A stretch of 64,000 nt of DNA from Clostridium ljungdahlii (GCF_001636845.1 NZ_LITT01000065.1:62001-126000), one strand, 5' to 3'; positions 27,766 through 38,138 are shown, numbered from the stretch's first letter. Translations and numbers: made by a program. The notes: generated by a model not told the origin, from the letters alone.

Positions 27766-28484
27766 AAATAGATATATTGACACTTTTTCCTGAAATGTTT
27801 GACATATTTAATTATAGTATAATTGGAAGAGCAATTAACAAAGGTATTTTACAAATAAATACTTTTGATATAAGAGAATTTACCATGGATAAACATAGAA
27901 AAGTAGATGATTATCCCTATGGTGGAGGAGCAGGAATGGTAATGGCTGCCCAGCCAATTGTAGATTGTATAAGAAAAGTTAAATGTCAAAATAATGGAAA
28001 AGTGATTTATCTAGGACCTAGAGGAAAAGCTTTTAACCAGTCTATGGCTAAAGAACTTTCAAAAGAGAGTGAAATGATATTTCTATGTGGACATTACGAG
28101 GGAATAGATGAAAGGGTTTATAAATATATAGACACTGAAATATCTATAGGAGATTTCGTAATAACTGGCGGGGAAATGGCGTGTATCCCAATTGTAGATA
28201 GTATATGTAGAATGATTCCTGGTGTACTTGCCAAAAGCGAAAGCTATATGGAAGAATCTTTTTATAATGGATCACTAGAATATCCACAGTATACTAGACC
28301 GGAATGTTTTGAGGGGGATAACGTACCAGAGGTTCTTTTATCTGGACACCATGAAAATATAAAAAAATGGAGACGAATGAAATCACTTGTAATAACTAAA
28401 AGTAAGAGGCCAGATTTATTTCAAAAACTGAAATTATCCACAGAAGACAAAAAATTCATAGATTTATACGAAAAGAACATATAA
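27756..28484 (+). CDS. trmD: tRNA (guanine(37)-N(1))-methyltransferase TrmD
   Basis: This 242-residue knotted SPOUT enzyme methylates G37 of tRNAs to prevent frameshifting. Key segments are DIRDFT-like [42 protein letters not shown] and [14 protein letters not shown]. It begins inside the end of rimM, in the usual rimM-trmD-rplS order. Confidence 0.97.
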   Translation: MDVKIDILTLFPEMFDIFNYSIIGRAINKGILQINTFDIREFTMDKHRKVDDYPYGGGAGMVMAAQPIVDCIRKVKCQNNGKVIYLGPRGKAFNQSMAKELSKESEMIFLCGHYEGIDERVYKYIDTEISIGDFVITGGEMACIPIVDSICRMIPGVLAKSESYMEESFYNGSLEYPQYTRPECFEGDNVPEVLLSGHHENIKKWRRMKSLVITKSKRPDLFQKLKLSTEDKKFIDLYEKNI

Positions 28485-28504
28485 TGTAAATTTTTAATTA
28501 TATA

Positions 28505-28533
28505 TTGAATTTGATATGTAAATATGCTAGAAT
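28505..28533 (+). promoter_or_regulatory. Promoter for rplS
   Basis: TTGAAT (28505-28510), 17-bp spacer and TAGAAT (28528-28533) precede the L19 leader, so rplS has its own transcript. Confidence 0.65.
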
Positions 28534-28540
28534 GTATTTT

Positions 28541-28600
28541 GTGTGCTATACAGACGTTCCTCTATCTGCTATAAGGCTGGATAAGAACGTTGAATAATTA
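28541..28600 (+). ncRNA. L19 leader (ribosomal protein leader)
   Basis: Between the promoter and the rplS ribosome site, ACGTTC (28554-28559) pairs with GAACGT (28585-28590) around an inner part with CTATCTGCTATAAGG and CTGGATA. Position and layout agree with the Firmicutes L19 leader, thought to let L19 control its own synthesis. The match is from memory of the motif. Confidence 0.65.
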
Positions 28601-28617
28601 TTAGGAGGTAATGCACA

Positions 28618-28965
28618 GTGTTAGATATAATAAAACAAATAGAAAGTGAACAGATAAGAACAGATCTTCCAAAATTCAATGTAGGTGATACAGTAAAAGT
28701 TCATGTAAAGATTAAAGAAGGAAATAGAGAAAGAGTACAGGTTTTCGAAGGTGTAGTTTTAAAAAGACAAAACGGTGGAATAAGAGAAACCTTTACTGTT
28801 AGAAGAGTTGCTTATGGTGTTGGTGTTGAAAGAACTTTTCCAGTAAATGCTCCTATAATAGATAAGATAGACGTAGTTAGAAGAGGTAAAGTTAGAAGAG
28901 CTAAATTATACTATTTAAGAGATAGAGTAGGTAAAGCAGCTAAAGTTAAAGAGATATTAAAATAA
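28618..28965 (+). CDS. rplS: 50S ribosomal protein L19
   Basis: This 115-residue protein of the subunit interface starts at GTG ([25 protein letters not shown]) behind TAGGAGGT. The family end VGKAAKVKE is present. It has its own promoter, structured leader and terminator. Confidence 0.98.
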   Translation: MLDIIKQIESEQIRTDLPKFNVGDTVKVHVKIKEGNRERVQVFEGVVLKRQNGGIRETFTVRRVAYGVGVERTFPVNAPIIDKIDVVRRGKVRRAKLYYLRDRVGKAAKVKEILK

Positions 28966-28966
28966 G

Positions 28967-28995
28967 AAAAGGGGGCTTTATAAAGTCCTTTTTTT
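28967..28995 (+). terminator. Terminator after rplS
   Basis: AAAAGG(GG)GCTTTA pairs with TAAAG(T)CCTTTTTT, an imperfect stem followed by seven T. Confidence 0.75.
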
Positions 28996-29020
28996 GTATT
29001 TAAGGTGGTGTGAAGTTTTT

Positions 29021-29545
29021 ATGAAGGAATTGCTAGATCTAGGTAAATCCATACTAGTAGCTATAATAGCAGCATTTTTAATTATAACTTTTGTATTTGA
29101 AACTGTAAGTGTAGATGGGCATTCTATGGATCCAACTTTAAATAATAAGGATAGATTAATTGTAGAAAAAGTTAGCTATTATTTTAGAGCTCCAAAACCA
29201 GGTGATATAGTTGTAATAAAGTACCCGGCAGATCCTAAAGAAAAGTTTATTAAAAGAGTAGTTGCAGTAGGTGGAGACAAAGTTAAGATTGAAAATGGAA
29301 AACTTTATGTAAATGATGTGGCTAAAGATGAGCCTTATATATTAGAACCTATGGTTACAGGAGACTTTAATGAAGTTACTGTACCTAATAATACGGTATT
29401 CGTACTTGGAGATAATAGAAATAACAGCAGGGATAGTAGATTTTCTGATGTAGGTTTTGTAAGCTATAAACTAGTAGTGGGAAGAGCTGCTTTTAGGATA
29501 TATCCATTTAACAGATTTGGAACGTTGAAGTCAGCCCATAAGTAG
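29021..29545 (+). CDS. lepB: Type I signal peptidase
   Basis: This 174-residue membrane protease removes signal peptides. It has one N-terminal membrane segment (about residues 9-28). The nucleophile is Ser35 in GHSMDP and the general base is Lys78 in FIKRVVAVGGD, with GDNRNNSRDSR near the end. The short single-anchor form is typical of Firmicutes. The frame is open further upstream, but AAGGTGGTG supports the ATG at 29021. Confidence 0.96.
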   Translation: MKELLDLGKSILVAIIAAFLIITFVFETVSVDGHSMDPTLNNKDRLIVEKVSYYFRAPKPGDIVVIKYPADPKEKFIKRVVAVGGDKVKIENGKLYVNDVAKDEPYILEPMVTGDFNEVTVPNNTVFVLGDNRNNSRDSRFSDVGFVSYKLVVGRAAFRIYPFNRFGTLKSAHK

Positions 29546-29560
29546 AAAGGAAGAAATTAT

Positions 29561-30415
29561 ATGGATATAAATTGGTTTCCAGGGCATATGGCCAAGACAA
29601 AAAGAGAGATGAAACAAAATCTTAAGTTGGTAGATGCAGTTATAGAGATAAGAGATGCTAGGATAATAAGATCCAGCAAAAATCCAGAAGTAGATGATAT
29701 TTGTGGATCAAAACCTAGAATAATACTTCTAAATAAGAATGATTTAAGTGAGGATAGTGTAACCAAAAAATGGATTAAATATTTATCAAATAAAAACATC
29801 AAGGCTCTTGCTGTAAATTCAAATACAGGACAGGGTATTAAAGGTATAAAACCATTATTAAATGAGCTCTTAAAAGAAAAGCATGATAGAATGAAAAATA
29901 AGGGTATTTCAAGTATAACTGATAGGGTAATGGTAGTAGGTATACCTAATGTAGGTAAGTCTTCATTTATAAACAAAATGGCTAAAAATAGTATAGCAAA
30001 AACAGGAGATAAGCCGGGAGTCACAAGGAGCAAGCAGTGGATTAAAACTAAGCTTGGAATAGAACTGATGGACACACCTGGAATATTGTGGCCTAAGCTG
30101 GAAAGTCAGGAAACCCAGCTCCATTTAGCCTTTACGGGAGCTATAAAAGATGAAATCATGGATATTGAAGAGCTTGCATTAAGCCTTTTGAAGGACTTAT
30201 GTGAAAGATATCCTAAAAGGCTAATGGACAGATATAAGTTATCTGAATTAAGTGAAGATCCTTTAGTAAATATGGATAATATAGCAAGAAAGAGAGGAGC
30301 TATAGTATCTGGAGGAAAGATAGATTACAATAGAGTTTCTGTTATAATTTTGGATGAATTTAGAGGAGGAAAGCTAGGACCTATTTCTCTTGAAGATCCA
30401 TTAGATTTTAATTGA
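29561..30415 (+). CDS. rbgA: Ribosome biogenesis GTPase RbgA (YlqF)
   Basis: This 284-residue circularly permuted GTPase is required for late 50S assembly. Motif order is NKND (G4), GIPNVGKSSFINK (G1) and DTPG (G3). The N-terminus INWFPGHMAKTKRE is diagnostic. It lies between lepB and rnhB as in B. subtilis. Confidence 0.97.
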   Translation: MDINWFPGHMAKTKREMKQNLKLVDAVIEIRDARIIRSSKNPEVDDICGSKPRIILLNKNDLSEDSVTKKWIKYLSNKNIKALAVNSNTGQGIKGIKPLLNELLKEKHDRMKNKGISSITDRVMVVGIPNVGKSSFINKMAKNSIAKTGDKPGVTRSKQWIKTKLGIELMDTPGILWPKLESQETQLHLAFTGAIKDEIMDIEELALSLLKDLCERYPKRLMDRYKLSELSEDPLVNMDNIARKRGAIVSGGKIDYNRVSVIILDEFRGGKLGPISLEDPLDFN

Positions 30416-30445
30416 ATTAAACTTCTGAAAGGTGTATTTTAAATA

Positions 30446-31303
30446 ATGGAAGATAGCGAAAGTGTAGATTTAAACATAAATAAAGAAAATTTTTCATGGA
30501 ATGAACTAGAAAAATTTAAATTCGATAAAATAAAGCATGCAATAAAAAATTTGGAAGAAGGCTATTTTGACCTAAATGAGGATGAAATCAAAAAAGTTAT
30601 AGGAAATTTAAAGTTAGACAAAAGAAAAAATGTGAGATCGTTGTCTTCAAGCTTTTACAAATTTATTTTAAATAAAAATTTAGAGATTTCCAGAGTAAGA
30701 AAAATGTATGAATTCGATAAATCTTTTGGAAATCATATATATACAGCTGGTGTAGATGAAGTTGGAAGAGGACCTCTGGCAGGTCCAATAGCTGCTGGGG
30801 CAGTGGTACTCAATTTGAATTATAATGAAGATAGAGAATTGATTTTAGGCATAAAGGATTCTAAAAAGCTTACGCCAAAACGTAGATGTGAGCTTGCAAA
30901 GGTTATAAAAGAAAGGGCTCTTGCTTATAATATTGCAGTTATAAACAATATTGAAATAGATAAGAGGGGAATATCTTGGTGTAATAATGAAGTGTTAAAA
31001 AGAGCAGTAGAAGGTCTCAAATTACCTGTAACTATGGCATTATCTGATGGATATGCGGTAAAAAACTTGTCCACTAATAATGAGTTTGTAATAAAAGGTG
31101 ATGCAAAGAGTGCTAGTATAGCTGCAGCTTCAATTATTGCCAAGGTATACAGAGATAGCCTCATGGAAGAATACTCTCATCTGTATACAAATTATAAGTT
31201 TGAACAAAATTCTGGATATGGAACTAAAGATCATATAGAATCTATAAAAAAATATGGCGTTTGTAAAATACATAGAATAAGTTTTTTAAAAAACATATTG
31301 TAG
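30446..31303 (+). CDS. rnhB: Ribonuclease HII
   Basis: This 285-residue enzyme cleaves RNA in RNA-DNA hybrids and at single ribonucleotides. The catalytic Asp104 and Glu105 lie in [14 protein letters not shown], followed by IKDSKKL and ALSDGYAV with further acidic residues. About 97 residues precede the catalytic core; this helical N-terminal extension is also known, in shorter form, from B. subtilis. Confidence 0.96.
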   Translation: MEDSESVDLNINKENFSWNELEKFKFDKIKHAIKNLEEGYFDLNEDEIKKVIGNLKLDKRKNVRSLSSSFYKFILNKNLEISRVRKMYEFDKSFGNHIYTAGVDEVGRGPLAGPIAAGAVVLNLNYNEDRELILGIKDSKKLTPKRRCELAKVIKERALAYNIAVINNIEIDKRGISWCNNEVLKRAVEGLKLPVTMALSDGYAVKNLSTNNEFVIKGDAKSASIAAASIIAKVYRDSLMEEYSHLYTNYKFEQNSGYGTKDHIESIKKYGVCKIHRISFLKNIL

Positions 31304-31309
31304 ATAAGC

Positions 31310-31678
31310 TCATATTTCAAAGGCATCTTTAATTAGCTTTATAGATGAAATGCCGTCATGAGGGTTAACCATAACTTCTATTACATCAAACCTAAAATTG
31401 AATCTAAATAGCTTTTTTTTAGCTATATACATTTTAGCAGTATTACATATTCTCATACGTTTGGTGTAATTTACGGCTTCACCAGGACTGCCATATAGAG
31501 TATTACAGCGTGTTTTCACTTCTATAAAGCAAATATAATTGCCGTCTTTTCCTATTATATCTATTTCCCCAAGTTTACAATGAAAATTTCTTTCTAGCAG
31601 AGTATATCCAATTTGTTTGAGGTAAATTTCAGCTATATCCTCACCTAGAGAACCTATATCTTTATTAAAAGAATGCAT
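31310..31678 (-). CDS. yraN: YraN/UPF0102 family putative endonuclease
   Basis: This 122-residue protein has the restriction endonuclease-like PD-(D/E)xK pattern: LGEDIAEIYLKQIGY, then GEIDIIGKD and FIEVKTR. UPF0102 genes accompany rnhB and the comM-like ATPase across bacteria. Biochemical function is unsettled. It ends 6 bp from the convergent rnhB stop. Confidence 0.92.
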   Translation of the reverse strand: MHSFNKDIGSLGEDIAEIYLKQIGYTLLERNFHCKLGEIDIIGKDGNYICFIEVKTRCNTLYGSPGEAVNYTKRMRICNTAKMYIAKKKLFRFNFRFDVIEVMVNPHDGISSIKLIKDAFEI

Positions 31679-31714
31679 AAAAATCTCCTTTTATTTTTCA
31701 AATTATGAATACGA

Positions 31715-31915
31715 TTACCATAAACTAGATATACTTATTAAGCCTGTTTTTAAACTATGTACAACATCAGGTATATATATATTTATGAAAATCAATAAAA
31801 AGAATATAGAAAGTACACTTCCAATACTTATGATATCAGAATTTTTGTTTTGTATTCCAGTAAAAAATAATATGAAACTGAAAAACATACCAAGTATAAC
31901 AAGTAAAAAGTACAT
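31715..31915 (-). CDS. Small two-segment membrane protein (66 aa)
   Basis: The frame encodes a very hydrophobic protein with segments at about residues 1-20 and 29-50 and a short polar end. The ATG at 31915 is 8 nt behind ATAGGAG. In-frame GTG and ATG codons just upstream sit too close to that site. It lies between yraN and the ComM-type gene on the same strand. No family was recognised. Confidence 0.6.
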   Translation of the reverse strand: MYFLLVILGMFFSFILFFTGIQNKNSDIISIGSVLSIFFLLIFINIYIPDVVHSLKTGLISISSLW

Positions 31916-32018
31916 ACACATCACTCCTATTAAATTGATTTTATGTAAAAAAATAACTTAATTCTATTATACAATTTTTAAAACTTAAAATAAAGCTTTC
32001 ATAGGAATTTTATGGAAA

Positions 32019-33536
32019 TTACAAAAACTTCTCATCTAAAAATTTTCTATAGTGCAAAGCTTCTACTAGGTGGGATTCTTGTATTTTTTTGCTATTGTTT
32101 AAATCAGCTATAGTTCTGGCTACTTTTAATATTCTGCTATAAGCTCTGGTTGTTAAGTTGTACTTAACATAAATTGATTTTATAAGTAACAGACACCTTT
32201 CATCTAGATTGCAGTATTTTCTTATTAATTTGCTGCTCATTTCTGAATTGTAGTGTATTCCTTCATTTTTAAATCTTTGTTTTTGAATTTTTCTTGCCTT
32301 TTCTACTCGGCTTTTTATATTTTTAGAAGGTTCACCTCTGGAGTAATTTTCAATATCTTTGAAGTCTAGAGAATTTACGAAAGTGAATAAATCTATCCTA
32401 TCAAGTATAGGTCCAGATAGTTTTGATATATATCTTTTCCTTTGAAGCTCAGTACAATTACACTCTTTTTTAGAGGCAAAATTTCCACAGGGGCATGGAT
32501 TAGTGGCTAATACAGTCATAAAATTACAGGGAAAGGTTACCCTACCATATGCTCTATTTATAGTTATCTTTTTTTCCTCTAAAGGCTGTCTTAAAGTTTC
32601 AAGGACATTTTTCCTAAATTCTAAAATTTCATCTAAAAAAAGTACTCCATTATGGGCTAGGGATATTTCACCAGGCATCAAATTTTTTCCACCTCCTATT
32701 AGAGAAGCGGTTGTACTTGTATGGTGTGGATTTCTAAAGGGAGGCCTTGTTATTAGACCTTCATTTTTGTTTAAACTTCCAGTTACACTGTATATTTTAG
32801 TTACTTCTAGGGCATCCTCATAACTCAAATTTGGTAGAATAGTTGGAATCCTCTTTGCCATCATAGTCTTACCAGACCCGGGAGGACCTATCATAAGTAT
32901 ATTATGATTTCCAGCAGCAGCAACTTCTAAAGCCCTTTTACAGCTTTCTTGTCCTAATATATCTGAAAAATCTAATGCATTTTTACTTTCAACATTTATT
33001 GTTTTATGACTAAATGGTACCAAATCTCTATATTTTATGAAATACACAACTTCCCTTAAATTATTGAATGCATAACAATTAATTTTATTTATGGCAGAGC
33101 ATTCTTCTGCATTTCCTATAGGAACTATAAAATTCTTAATATTGTTTTTCATACCTTCTATTGTTATAGGAAGAACACCTCTTACCTTGTTGAGTTCTCC
33201 AGATAAAGACAATTCACCCATGATTAAAAAGTTTCTGCAATCGACAAAGTTTATTTGATTTGTGGCCATTAATATACCAAGGGCTATAGGTAAGTCAAAT
33301 AAAGATCCAACTTTTCGCATATCAGCAGGAGCTAAGTTTACTATTATTTTTTTTACAGGAAATTCAAAACCTGAATTTATGATAGAAGCTTTAACTCTCT
33401 CTTTAGATTCTTTTACAGAAGTATCCGCAAGACCTACTATATTAAAGCAGGGAAGCCCTCTTTCTATATCTACTTCTACGGATACTATATTTCCTTCTAC
33501 ACCTAAAAATGAAGCTGTATTTAGTTTAACTGCCAT
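32019..33536 (-). CDS. comM: ComM/YifB family Mg-chelatase-like AAA+ ATPase
   Basis: This 505-residue protein has an N-terminal Lon-like domain (MAVKLNTASFLGVEGNIVSVE), a central AAA+ domain with GPPGSGKTMMAKRIPTILP and Walker B GVLFLDEILEF, and a C-terminal Mg_chelatase_C part with Cys-rich CPCGNFASKKECNC. ComM is a branch-migration helicase in natural transformation in Gram-negative species. The divergent neighbour dprA fits a DNA-uptake or recombination role. The start at the fifth codon of the open frame gives the family N-terminus. Confidence 0.94.
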   Translation of the reverse strand: MAVKLNTASFLGVEGNIVSVEVDIERGLPCFNIVGLADTSVKESKERVKASIINSGFEFPVKKIIVNLAPADMRKVGSLFDLPIALGILMATNQINFVDCRNFLIMGELSLSGELNKVRGVLPITIEGMKNNIKNFIVPIGNAEECSAINKINCYAFNNLREVVYFIKYRDLVPFSHKTINVESKNALDFSDILGQESCKRALEVAAAGNHNILMIGPPGSGKTMMAKRIPTILPNLSYEDALEVTKIYSVTGSLNKNEGLITRPPFRNPHHTSTTASLIGGGKNLMPGEISLAHNGVLFLDEILEFRKNVLETLRQPLEEKKITINRAYGRVTFPCNFMTVLATNPCPCGNFASKKECNCTELQRKRYISKLSGPILDRIDLFTFVNSLDFKDIENYSRGEPSKNIKSRVEKARKIQKQRFKNEGIHYNSEMSSKLIRKYCNLDERCLLLIKSIYVKYNLTTRAYSRILKVARTIADLNNSKKIQESHLVEALHYRKFLDEKFL

Positions 33537-33706
33537 AATTATTATCACCTCTACTTAATTCTTGACAATAAATTTGTATTTTAAACTTTTAAATATAGGT
33601 GGGAATAAATCAAATTATGAAGCTAATACTAATTTTGATTTGAATAAAATGTATGGATTATGAGCATAATTTTTACATAATTATAGATATGGGATGTGAA
33701 TAATAT

Positions 33707-34807
33707 ATGAACATATATGATTTGTGGTTTGCTTGTGTTAAAATATCAAATAAGTTGAAAATTTCTATCTTAAAAAAATTTAAAAGTACAAGAGAAGTAT
33801 ATATTCACAGTATTTACAATGATGGTTTTACATTTTTACGTAAAAGTTATCCTAAAATATACGATGAATTTAAAAAGGCTTGGAATAGCTATGAGTTGGA
33901 GAATATGCTGCAATACTGCAGTACAAATGGAATCAATGCTATAAATTTTTGTGATACAGTATATCCTGCGAGATTAAAAAATTATGAGGATTCTCCAGCA
34001 GTTTTATTTTATAAAGGAAATATAAAAAAACTCAACGATAATTTTAGTGTGTCTATTGTAGGTGCTAGAGATTGTAGCTTGTATGGTAAAAATTTAGCTA
34101 CATTAATAAGTAGAGAAGTTGCTGTGAATAATATAAGTGTAATAAGTGGTATGGCAAGAGGAGTTGATAGTTATGCACAGAGTGCAGCTGTTGAAAAAAA
34201 TGGATATACTTGTGCTGTGCTTGGATCGGGGGTAGATGTTATATATCCCAGACAAAATAGAAAATTATATGAAAGTATTCTGAAGGGAGGATGTGTGCTA
34301 TCAGAGTTTGTTCCTAAGACAAAACCTTATCCTTATAATTTTCCACTCAGAAATAGAATTATAAGTGGATTGAGTGATGTGGTAATTGTAATTGAAGCAG
34401 GTGATAAAAGCGGAGCACTAATAACAGCAAGCTGTGCTTTGGAACAGGGCAAAGATGTTATGGCAGTACCAGGATCTATATTTTCTTCTAAGAGTAGGGG
34501 AACGAATAAACTTATAAAAGATGGAGCTTATGTATTTACATGTTTAGAGGACTTATTTGATATATTACCTGTAGAGTATATTAATAAAACCTGTGAAAAA
34601 AAACATAAATTAAGTTGCAAAGAAGAAAAAATATGTAGTGTAATAGGACATATTCCCATGCATATAGATGAAATAAGTAGAACAACTAATGTTGACATAA
34701 AACGATTATATGAGTTATTATTTGAATTGCAGTTAAAAGGTGAGATAATGTGTCTTGCAGGTAATTATTATGTAAAAGCTGAAGGTAGCGAGAGTATTAC
34801 AAGATAG
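33707..34807 (+). CDS. dprA: DNA processing protein DprA
   Basis: This 366-residue protein loads RecA on incoming single-stranded DNA. The Rossmann-like core shows SIVGARDCSLYGKNLA, SGMARGVDSYAQ, LGSGVDVIYPRQN and GALITASCALEQGKDVMAVPG. An N-terminal helical region and a C-terminal winged helix flank it. It is followed by topA, a very common order. Confidence 0.96.
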   Translation: MNIYDLWFACVKISNKLKISILKKFKSTREVYIHSIYNDGFTFLRKSYPKIYDEFKKAWNSYELENMLQYCSTNGINAINFCDTVYPARLKNYEDSPAVLFYKGNIKKLNDNFSVSIVGARDCSLYGKNLATLISREVAVNNISVISGMARGVDSYAQSAAVEKNGYTCAVLGSGVDVIYPRQNRKLYESILKGGCVLSEFVPKTKPYPYNFPLRNRIISGLSDVVIVIEAGDKSGALITASCALEQGKDVMAVPGSIFSSKSRGTNKLIKDGAYVFTCLEDLFDILPVEYINKTCEKKHKLSCKEEKICSVIGHIPMHIDEISRTTNVDIKRLYELLFELQLKGEIMCLAGNYYVKAEGSESITR

Positions 34808-34869
34808 TACATATAATTTAATTAAAAATAATATTTAGTCAAGGGTTTAAATATGATGGCTAAAATCTA

Positions 34870-34919
34870 AGGGGGGTGTACACTCTGGAGTGAGCTTAAA
34901 TATGCCAGAGTATATATAA
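34870..34919 (+). promoter_or_regulatory. topA leader with mini-ORF and hairpin between ribosome site and start
   Basis: The strong site AAGGGGGGTG ends at 34878, about 40 nt before the topA ATG at 34920. In between, ACTCTGG (34882-34888) pairs with CCAGAGT (34905-34911). A five-codon frame ATG CCA GAG TAT ATA TAA (34902-34919) ends exactly where topA begins. Either folding brings the site into register, or the mini-ORF couples translation. Confidence 0.5.
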
Positions 34920-37028
34920 ATGGGACAAAAATTAGTTATAGTTGAATCACCAGCAAAGGCTAAAACCATAGGGAAATATTTAGGTAAAAATTATGTAGTC
35001 AAGGCTTCAATGGGTCATGTTAGGGATCTTCCCAAAAGTCAACTAGGAGTTGATATAGATAATGAATATACTCCTAAATATATAACTATAAGAGGAAAGG
35101 GTGAGCTTTTAGATAAGCTGAGAAAAGAAGCAAAAAAAAGTGAAAAAGTCTATTTGGCTACTGACCCTGATAGAGAAGGGGAAGCTATTTCTTGGCATCT
35201 ATCTCATGCGTTAAAATTAGATGAAAATGAAAAATGTAGAATAGAATTTCACGAAATTACAAAAAATGCTGTAAAAAGTTCAATAAAATCTGCTAGATTA
35301 ATAAATATAAATTTAGTTAATGCACAGCAGGCTAGGAGAGTACTTGACAGGTTAGTTGGATACAAGATAAGTCCTATACTTTGGAGAAAAATTAAATGGG
35401 GTCTAAGTGCAGGAAGAGTACAATCAGTAGCTCTCAAAATGATATGTGAGAGAGAAAAGAAAATAGTAGATTTTGTGCCACAGGAATACTGGACTATAGA
35501 ATGTGAACTTCATAAAGAAAATGAGAGTAAATGTTTTAATGTAAAGCTTACTACATTTAATAAGAAAAAAATTGAAATTGGTAGTAAAGATGAAGTGGAT
35601 AAAATTATAGAAGAGTTAAAACAAGGACAATTTATTGTAAAATCAATAAAAAATACTAATAAAAATAGGACTCCTCTTCCTCCATTTACTACAAGTACAT
35701 TACAGCAAGATGCCTATAAAAAATTAAATTTTTCTACTAAACGAACTATGTCCATAGCCCAACAGATATATGAAGGAGTGGACATAAAAGGGTATGGAAC
35801 TATAGGTCTTATCACATATATGAGAACTGATTCAGTTAGAATAGCACAAGAAGCTCAGGAAGCTTGTAGAGATTTTGTAGCAAATAAATTTGGAAAGGAG
35901 TATATTGAAGAAAAGCCTAGGAACTTTAAAAGTAAAAAAAATATACAGGATGCACATGAAGCTATAAGACCTACTAATGTAGAAATAACACCTGAAATGG
36001 CAAAGAAAAATTTAAAACCAGAACAGTATAAACTTTATAATTTAATATGGAATAGATTTGTAGCAAGTCAAATGTCATCTTGCCAGATCGATGTTAAATC
36101 CATAGATATAGTGAATAACAATTATGGATTAAAAGTCAGTGGATCGCGAATAAAATTTGACGGATTTATGAAAGTCTACAAATATGCCACAGAAGAAGAG
36201 AAATCCGACATATCCCTTCCTAAGCTTAAAGAAGGAGAGAAATTATTAAAAAAGTCTATAGATGGAAAACAGCATTTTACACAACCTCCAGCTAGATTTT
36301 CTGAGGCATCTCTTGTAAAAACCTTAGAAGAAAATGGAATAGGCAGGCCTAGCACTTATGCTCCAATTTTATCAACTCTTTTGGATAGAAAATATATACA
36401 GAGGGAAAAGAAAACCTTAATTCCAACTGAATTAGGAGATATAGTTAATAATATAGTAAGTCAGTATTTTAAGCAGGTAGTAGATGTGGAATTTACTGCT
36501 GCAATGGAGTCCAAGTTGGATAGTGTTGAAGATGGAAAGGATGATTGGAGAAAAGTAGTAGGTGAATTTTATGAACCTTTAAAAAAATCCATTGAGATAG
36601 CAGAAAAGGAAGTTGCTAGAATTACTATAGAAGATAAGGTTACAGATATAAAGTGCGATAAATGTGGTAGAAATATGGTTATAAAGCATGGAAGATTTGG
36701 AGATTTTCTGGCATGCCCAGGATATCCGGAATGTAAGAATACAAAACCAATAGTGGAAGAGTTGGATGTAAAATGTCCTAAATGCCAGGGAAAAGTTTTG
36801 GTAAAAAGAAGTAGAAAAGGCAGAAAATTTTATGGGTGCAGTAATTACCCTGACTGCGATTTTGTAAGTTGGTTTGAACCTACAAACGAAAAGTGTAAAG
36901 AATGTGGAAACTATATGGTAAAAAAATACAATAAATCCAAAGGAAACTATTTGGAATGTTCCAATTCAGAATGTAAGCATAGAGAATATAAAGCTGTGGA
37001 GGATGGAGATGAAAAAACAGCTAAGTAA
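34920..37028 (+). CDS. topA: DNA topoisomerase I
   Basis: This 702-residue type IA enzyme relaxes negative supercoils. The Toprim domain opens with KLVIVESPAKAKTI and has DPDREGEAIS. The active-site Tyr300 lies in ITYMRTDS. Three C-terminal zinc fingers follow (CDKC, CPKC and CKEC pairs). An in-frame stop lies directly before the ATG, so the start is fixed, yet it has no ribosome site at the usual distance. Confidence 0.98.
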   Translation: MGQKLVIVESPAKAKTIGKYLGKNYVVKASMGHVRDLPKSQLGVDIDNEYTPKYITIRGKGELLDKLRKEAKKSEKVYLATDPDREGEAISWHLSHALKLDENEKCRIEFHEITKNAVKSSIKSARLININLVNAQQARRVLDRLVGYKISPILWRKIKWGLSAGRVQSVALKMICEREKKIVDFVPQEYWTIECELHKENESKCFNVKLTTFNKKKIEIGSKDEVDKIIEELKQGQFIVKSIKNTNKNRTPLPPFTTSTLQQDAYKKLNFSTKRTMSIAQQIYEGVDIKGYGTIGLITYMRTDSVRIAQEAQEACRDFVANKFGKEYIEEKPRNFKSKKNIQDAHEAIRPTNVEITPEMAKKNLKPEQYKLYNLIWNRFVASQMSSCQIDVKSIDIVNNNYGLKVSGSRIKFDGFMKVYKYATEEEKSDISLPKLKEGEKLLKKSIDGKQHFTQPPARFSEASLVKTLEENGIGRPSTYAPILSTLLDRKYIQREKKTLIPTELGDIVNNIVSQYFKQVVDVEFTAAMESKLDSVEDGKDDWRKVVGEFYEPLKKSIEIAEKEVARITIEDKVTDIKCDKCGRNMVIKHGRFGDFLACPGYPECKNTKPIVEELDVKCPKCQGKVLVKRSRKGRKFYGCSNYPDCDFVSWFEPTNEKCKECGNYMVKKYNKSKGNYLECSNSECKHREYKAVEDGDEKTAK

Positions 37029-37344
37029 AAGTTATGTATTTTACATTTTAATAAACATTTAAAATAAAAGCTAGTTAAAAGTATAATCTTCGAGCGTAGA
37101 TAAAGGTAAAATTTAGTCGAATTAAAATGATTATATTGAATTAAAATCATTATTATGTTATCATGATTAGTAGATAAAGAATAATTCTAAATATTTCAAA
37201 AAGTCTAAATTATTAATAATGTAATTAAAGAAAATTTTTTATACGGATATTTGCAAAAGATATATCTTTTTTATTGATAGGCAGGAATGTATATGCAATG
37301 TTTATGTGTAAGAGATAATGTAGTGGTAACAAGGAGGGTTATAA
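37029..37344. other. topA-codY intergenic region
   Basis: These 316 bp hold no gene. A direct repeat GAATTAAAAT(G/C)ATTAT (near 37119 and 37138) also gives AATGATT/AATCATT inverted symmetry. A promoter is proposed at 37136-37164, which leaves a codY leader of roughly 170 nt. Confidence 0.55.
37136..37164 (+). promoter_or_regulatory. Candidate codY promoter
   Basis: TTGAAT (37136-37141), a 17-bp spacer and TATCAT (37159-37164). The -35 box overlaps one copy of a direct repeat. Confidence 0.45.
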
Positions 37345-38121
37345 ATGTCAACACTATTAGACAAAACAAGAAAATTGAATAAGATATTACAGAAATCAGG
37401 AACAGAACCAGTAGCTTTTGAAGATATATGTAAATTGTTAAGTGAAGTTTTGGAATGTAACGTTTATATTATAAGTAGAAGAGGAAAAATATTAGGATAT
37501 AATTTTCCAGATGGTTTTGAATGTTATATAGTTAAGGAGAAAGTAATAAATGAAATGAAATTTCCTGAACAGTATAACAATAAGCTTTTAAATGTACACG
37601 AGACTTTGGCCAATTTAAGTAATAATGGAATTTGCGTTTTTGAAGATGGAACTTCCTGTGATATAGATAATAAGCTTACAACTATAGTTCCTATAGTAGG
37701 TAATAGAGAAAGATTAGGAACCCTATTATTAGCAAGTTTTGGAGAAAAATTTACAGATGATGATTTAGTATTAGGAGAATATAGTGCAACTATAATTGGA
37801 CTTGAGATATTAAGATCTAAAAATGAAGAAATAGAAGAAGAAGCCAGAAAGAAAGCAGTAGTTCAATTAGCTATTGGAACTTTGTCGTACTCGGAATTGG
37901 AAGCAGTGGAACATATATTCAGTGAGTTGGATGGAAATGAAGGATTACTTGTAGCATCGAAAATAGCTGATAAGGTGGGAATAACTAGGTCCGTTATTGT
38001 AAATGCACTTAGAAAATTTGAAAGTGCAGGAGTTATAGAATCTAGGTCACTTGGAATGAAGGGAACTCATATTAAGATATTAAATGAAAAATTAATGGAT
38101 GAGTTAAAGAAGATAAAATAA
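37345..38121 (+). CDS. codY: GTP-sensing transcriptional regulator CodY
   Basis: This 258-residue pleiotropic regulator senses branched-chain amino acids and GTP. The N-terminal GAF domain (about 1-155) is followed by a winged helix with [21 protein letters not shown] (about 203-223). The ribosome site is AAGGAGG. Its position between topA and rpsB is the usual clostridial one. Confidence 0.97.
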   Translation: MSTLLDKTRKLNKILQKSGTEPVAFEDICKLLSEVLECNVYIISRRGKILGYNFPDGFECYIVKEKVINEMKFPEQYNNKLLNVHETLANLSNNGICVFEDGTSCDIDNKLTTIVPIVGNRERLGTLLLASFGEKFTDDDLVLGEYSATIIGLEILRSKNEEIEEEARKKAVVQLAIGTLSYSELEAVEHIFSELDGNEGLLVASKIADKVGITRSVIVNALRKFESAGVIESRSLGMKGTHIKILNEKLMDELKKIK

Positions 38122-38138
38122 AAAATACTAATTTTTTG

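Noticed and set aside
30446-30740. RNase HII N-terminal extension as a fusion domain
   Set aside because: Helical N-terminal extensions are known in Firmicutes RNase HII, so this is only a somewhat long version and not a new fusion.
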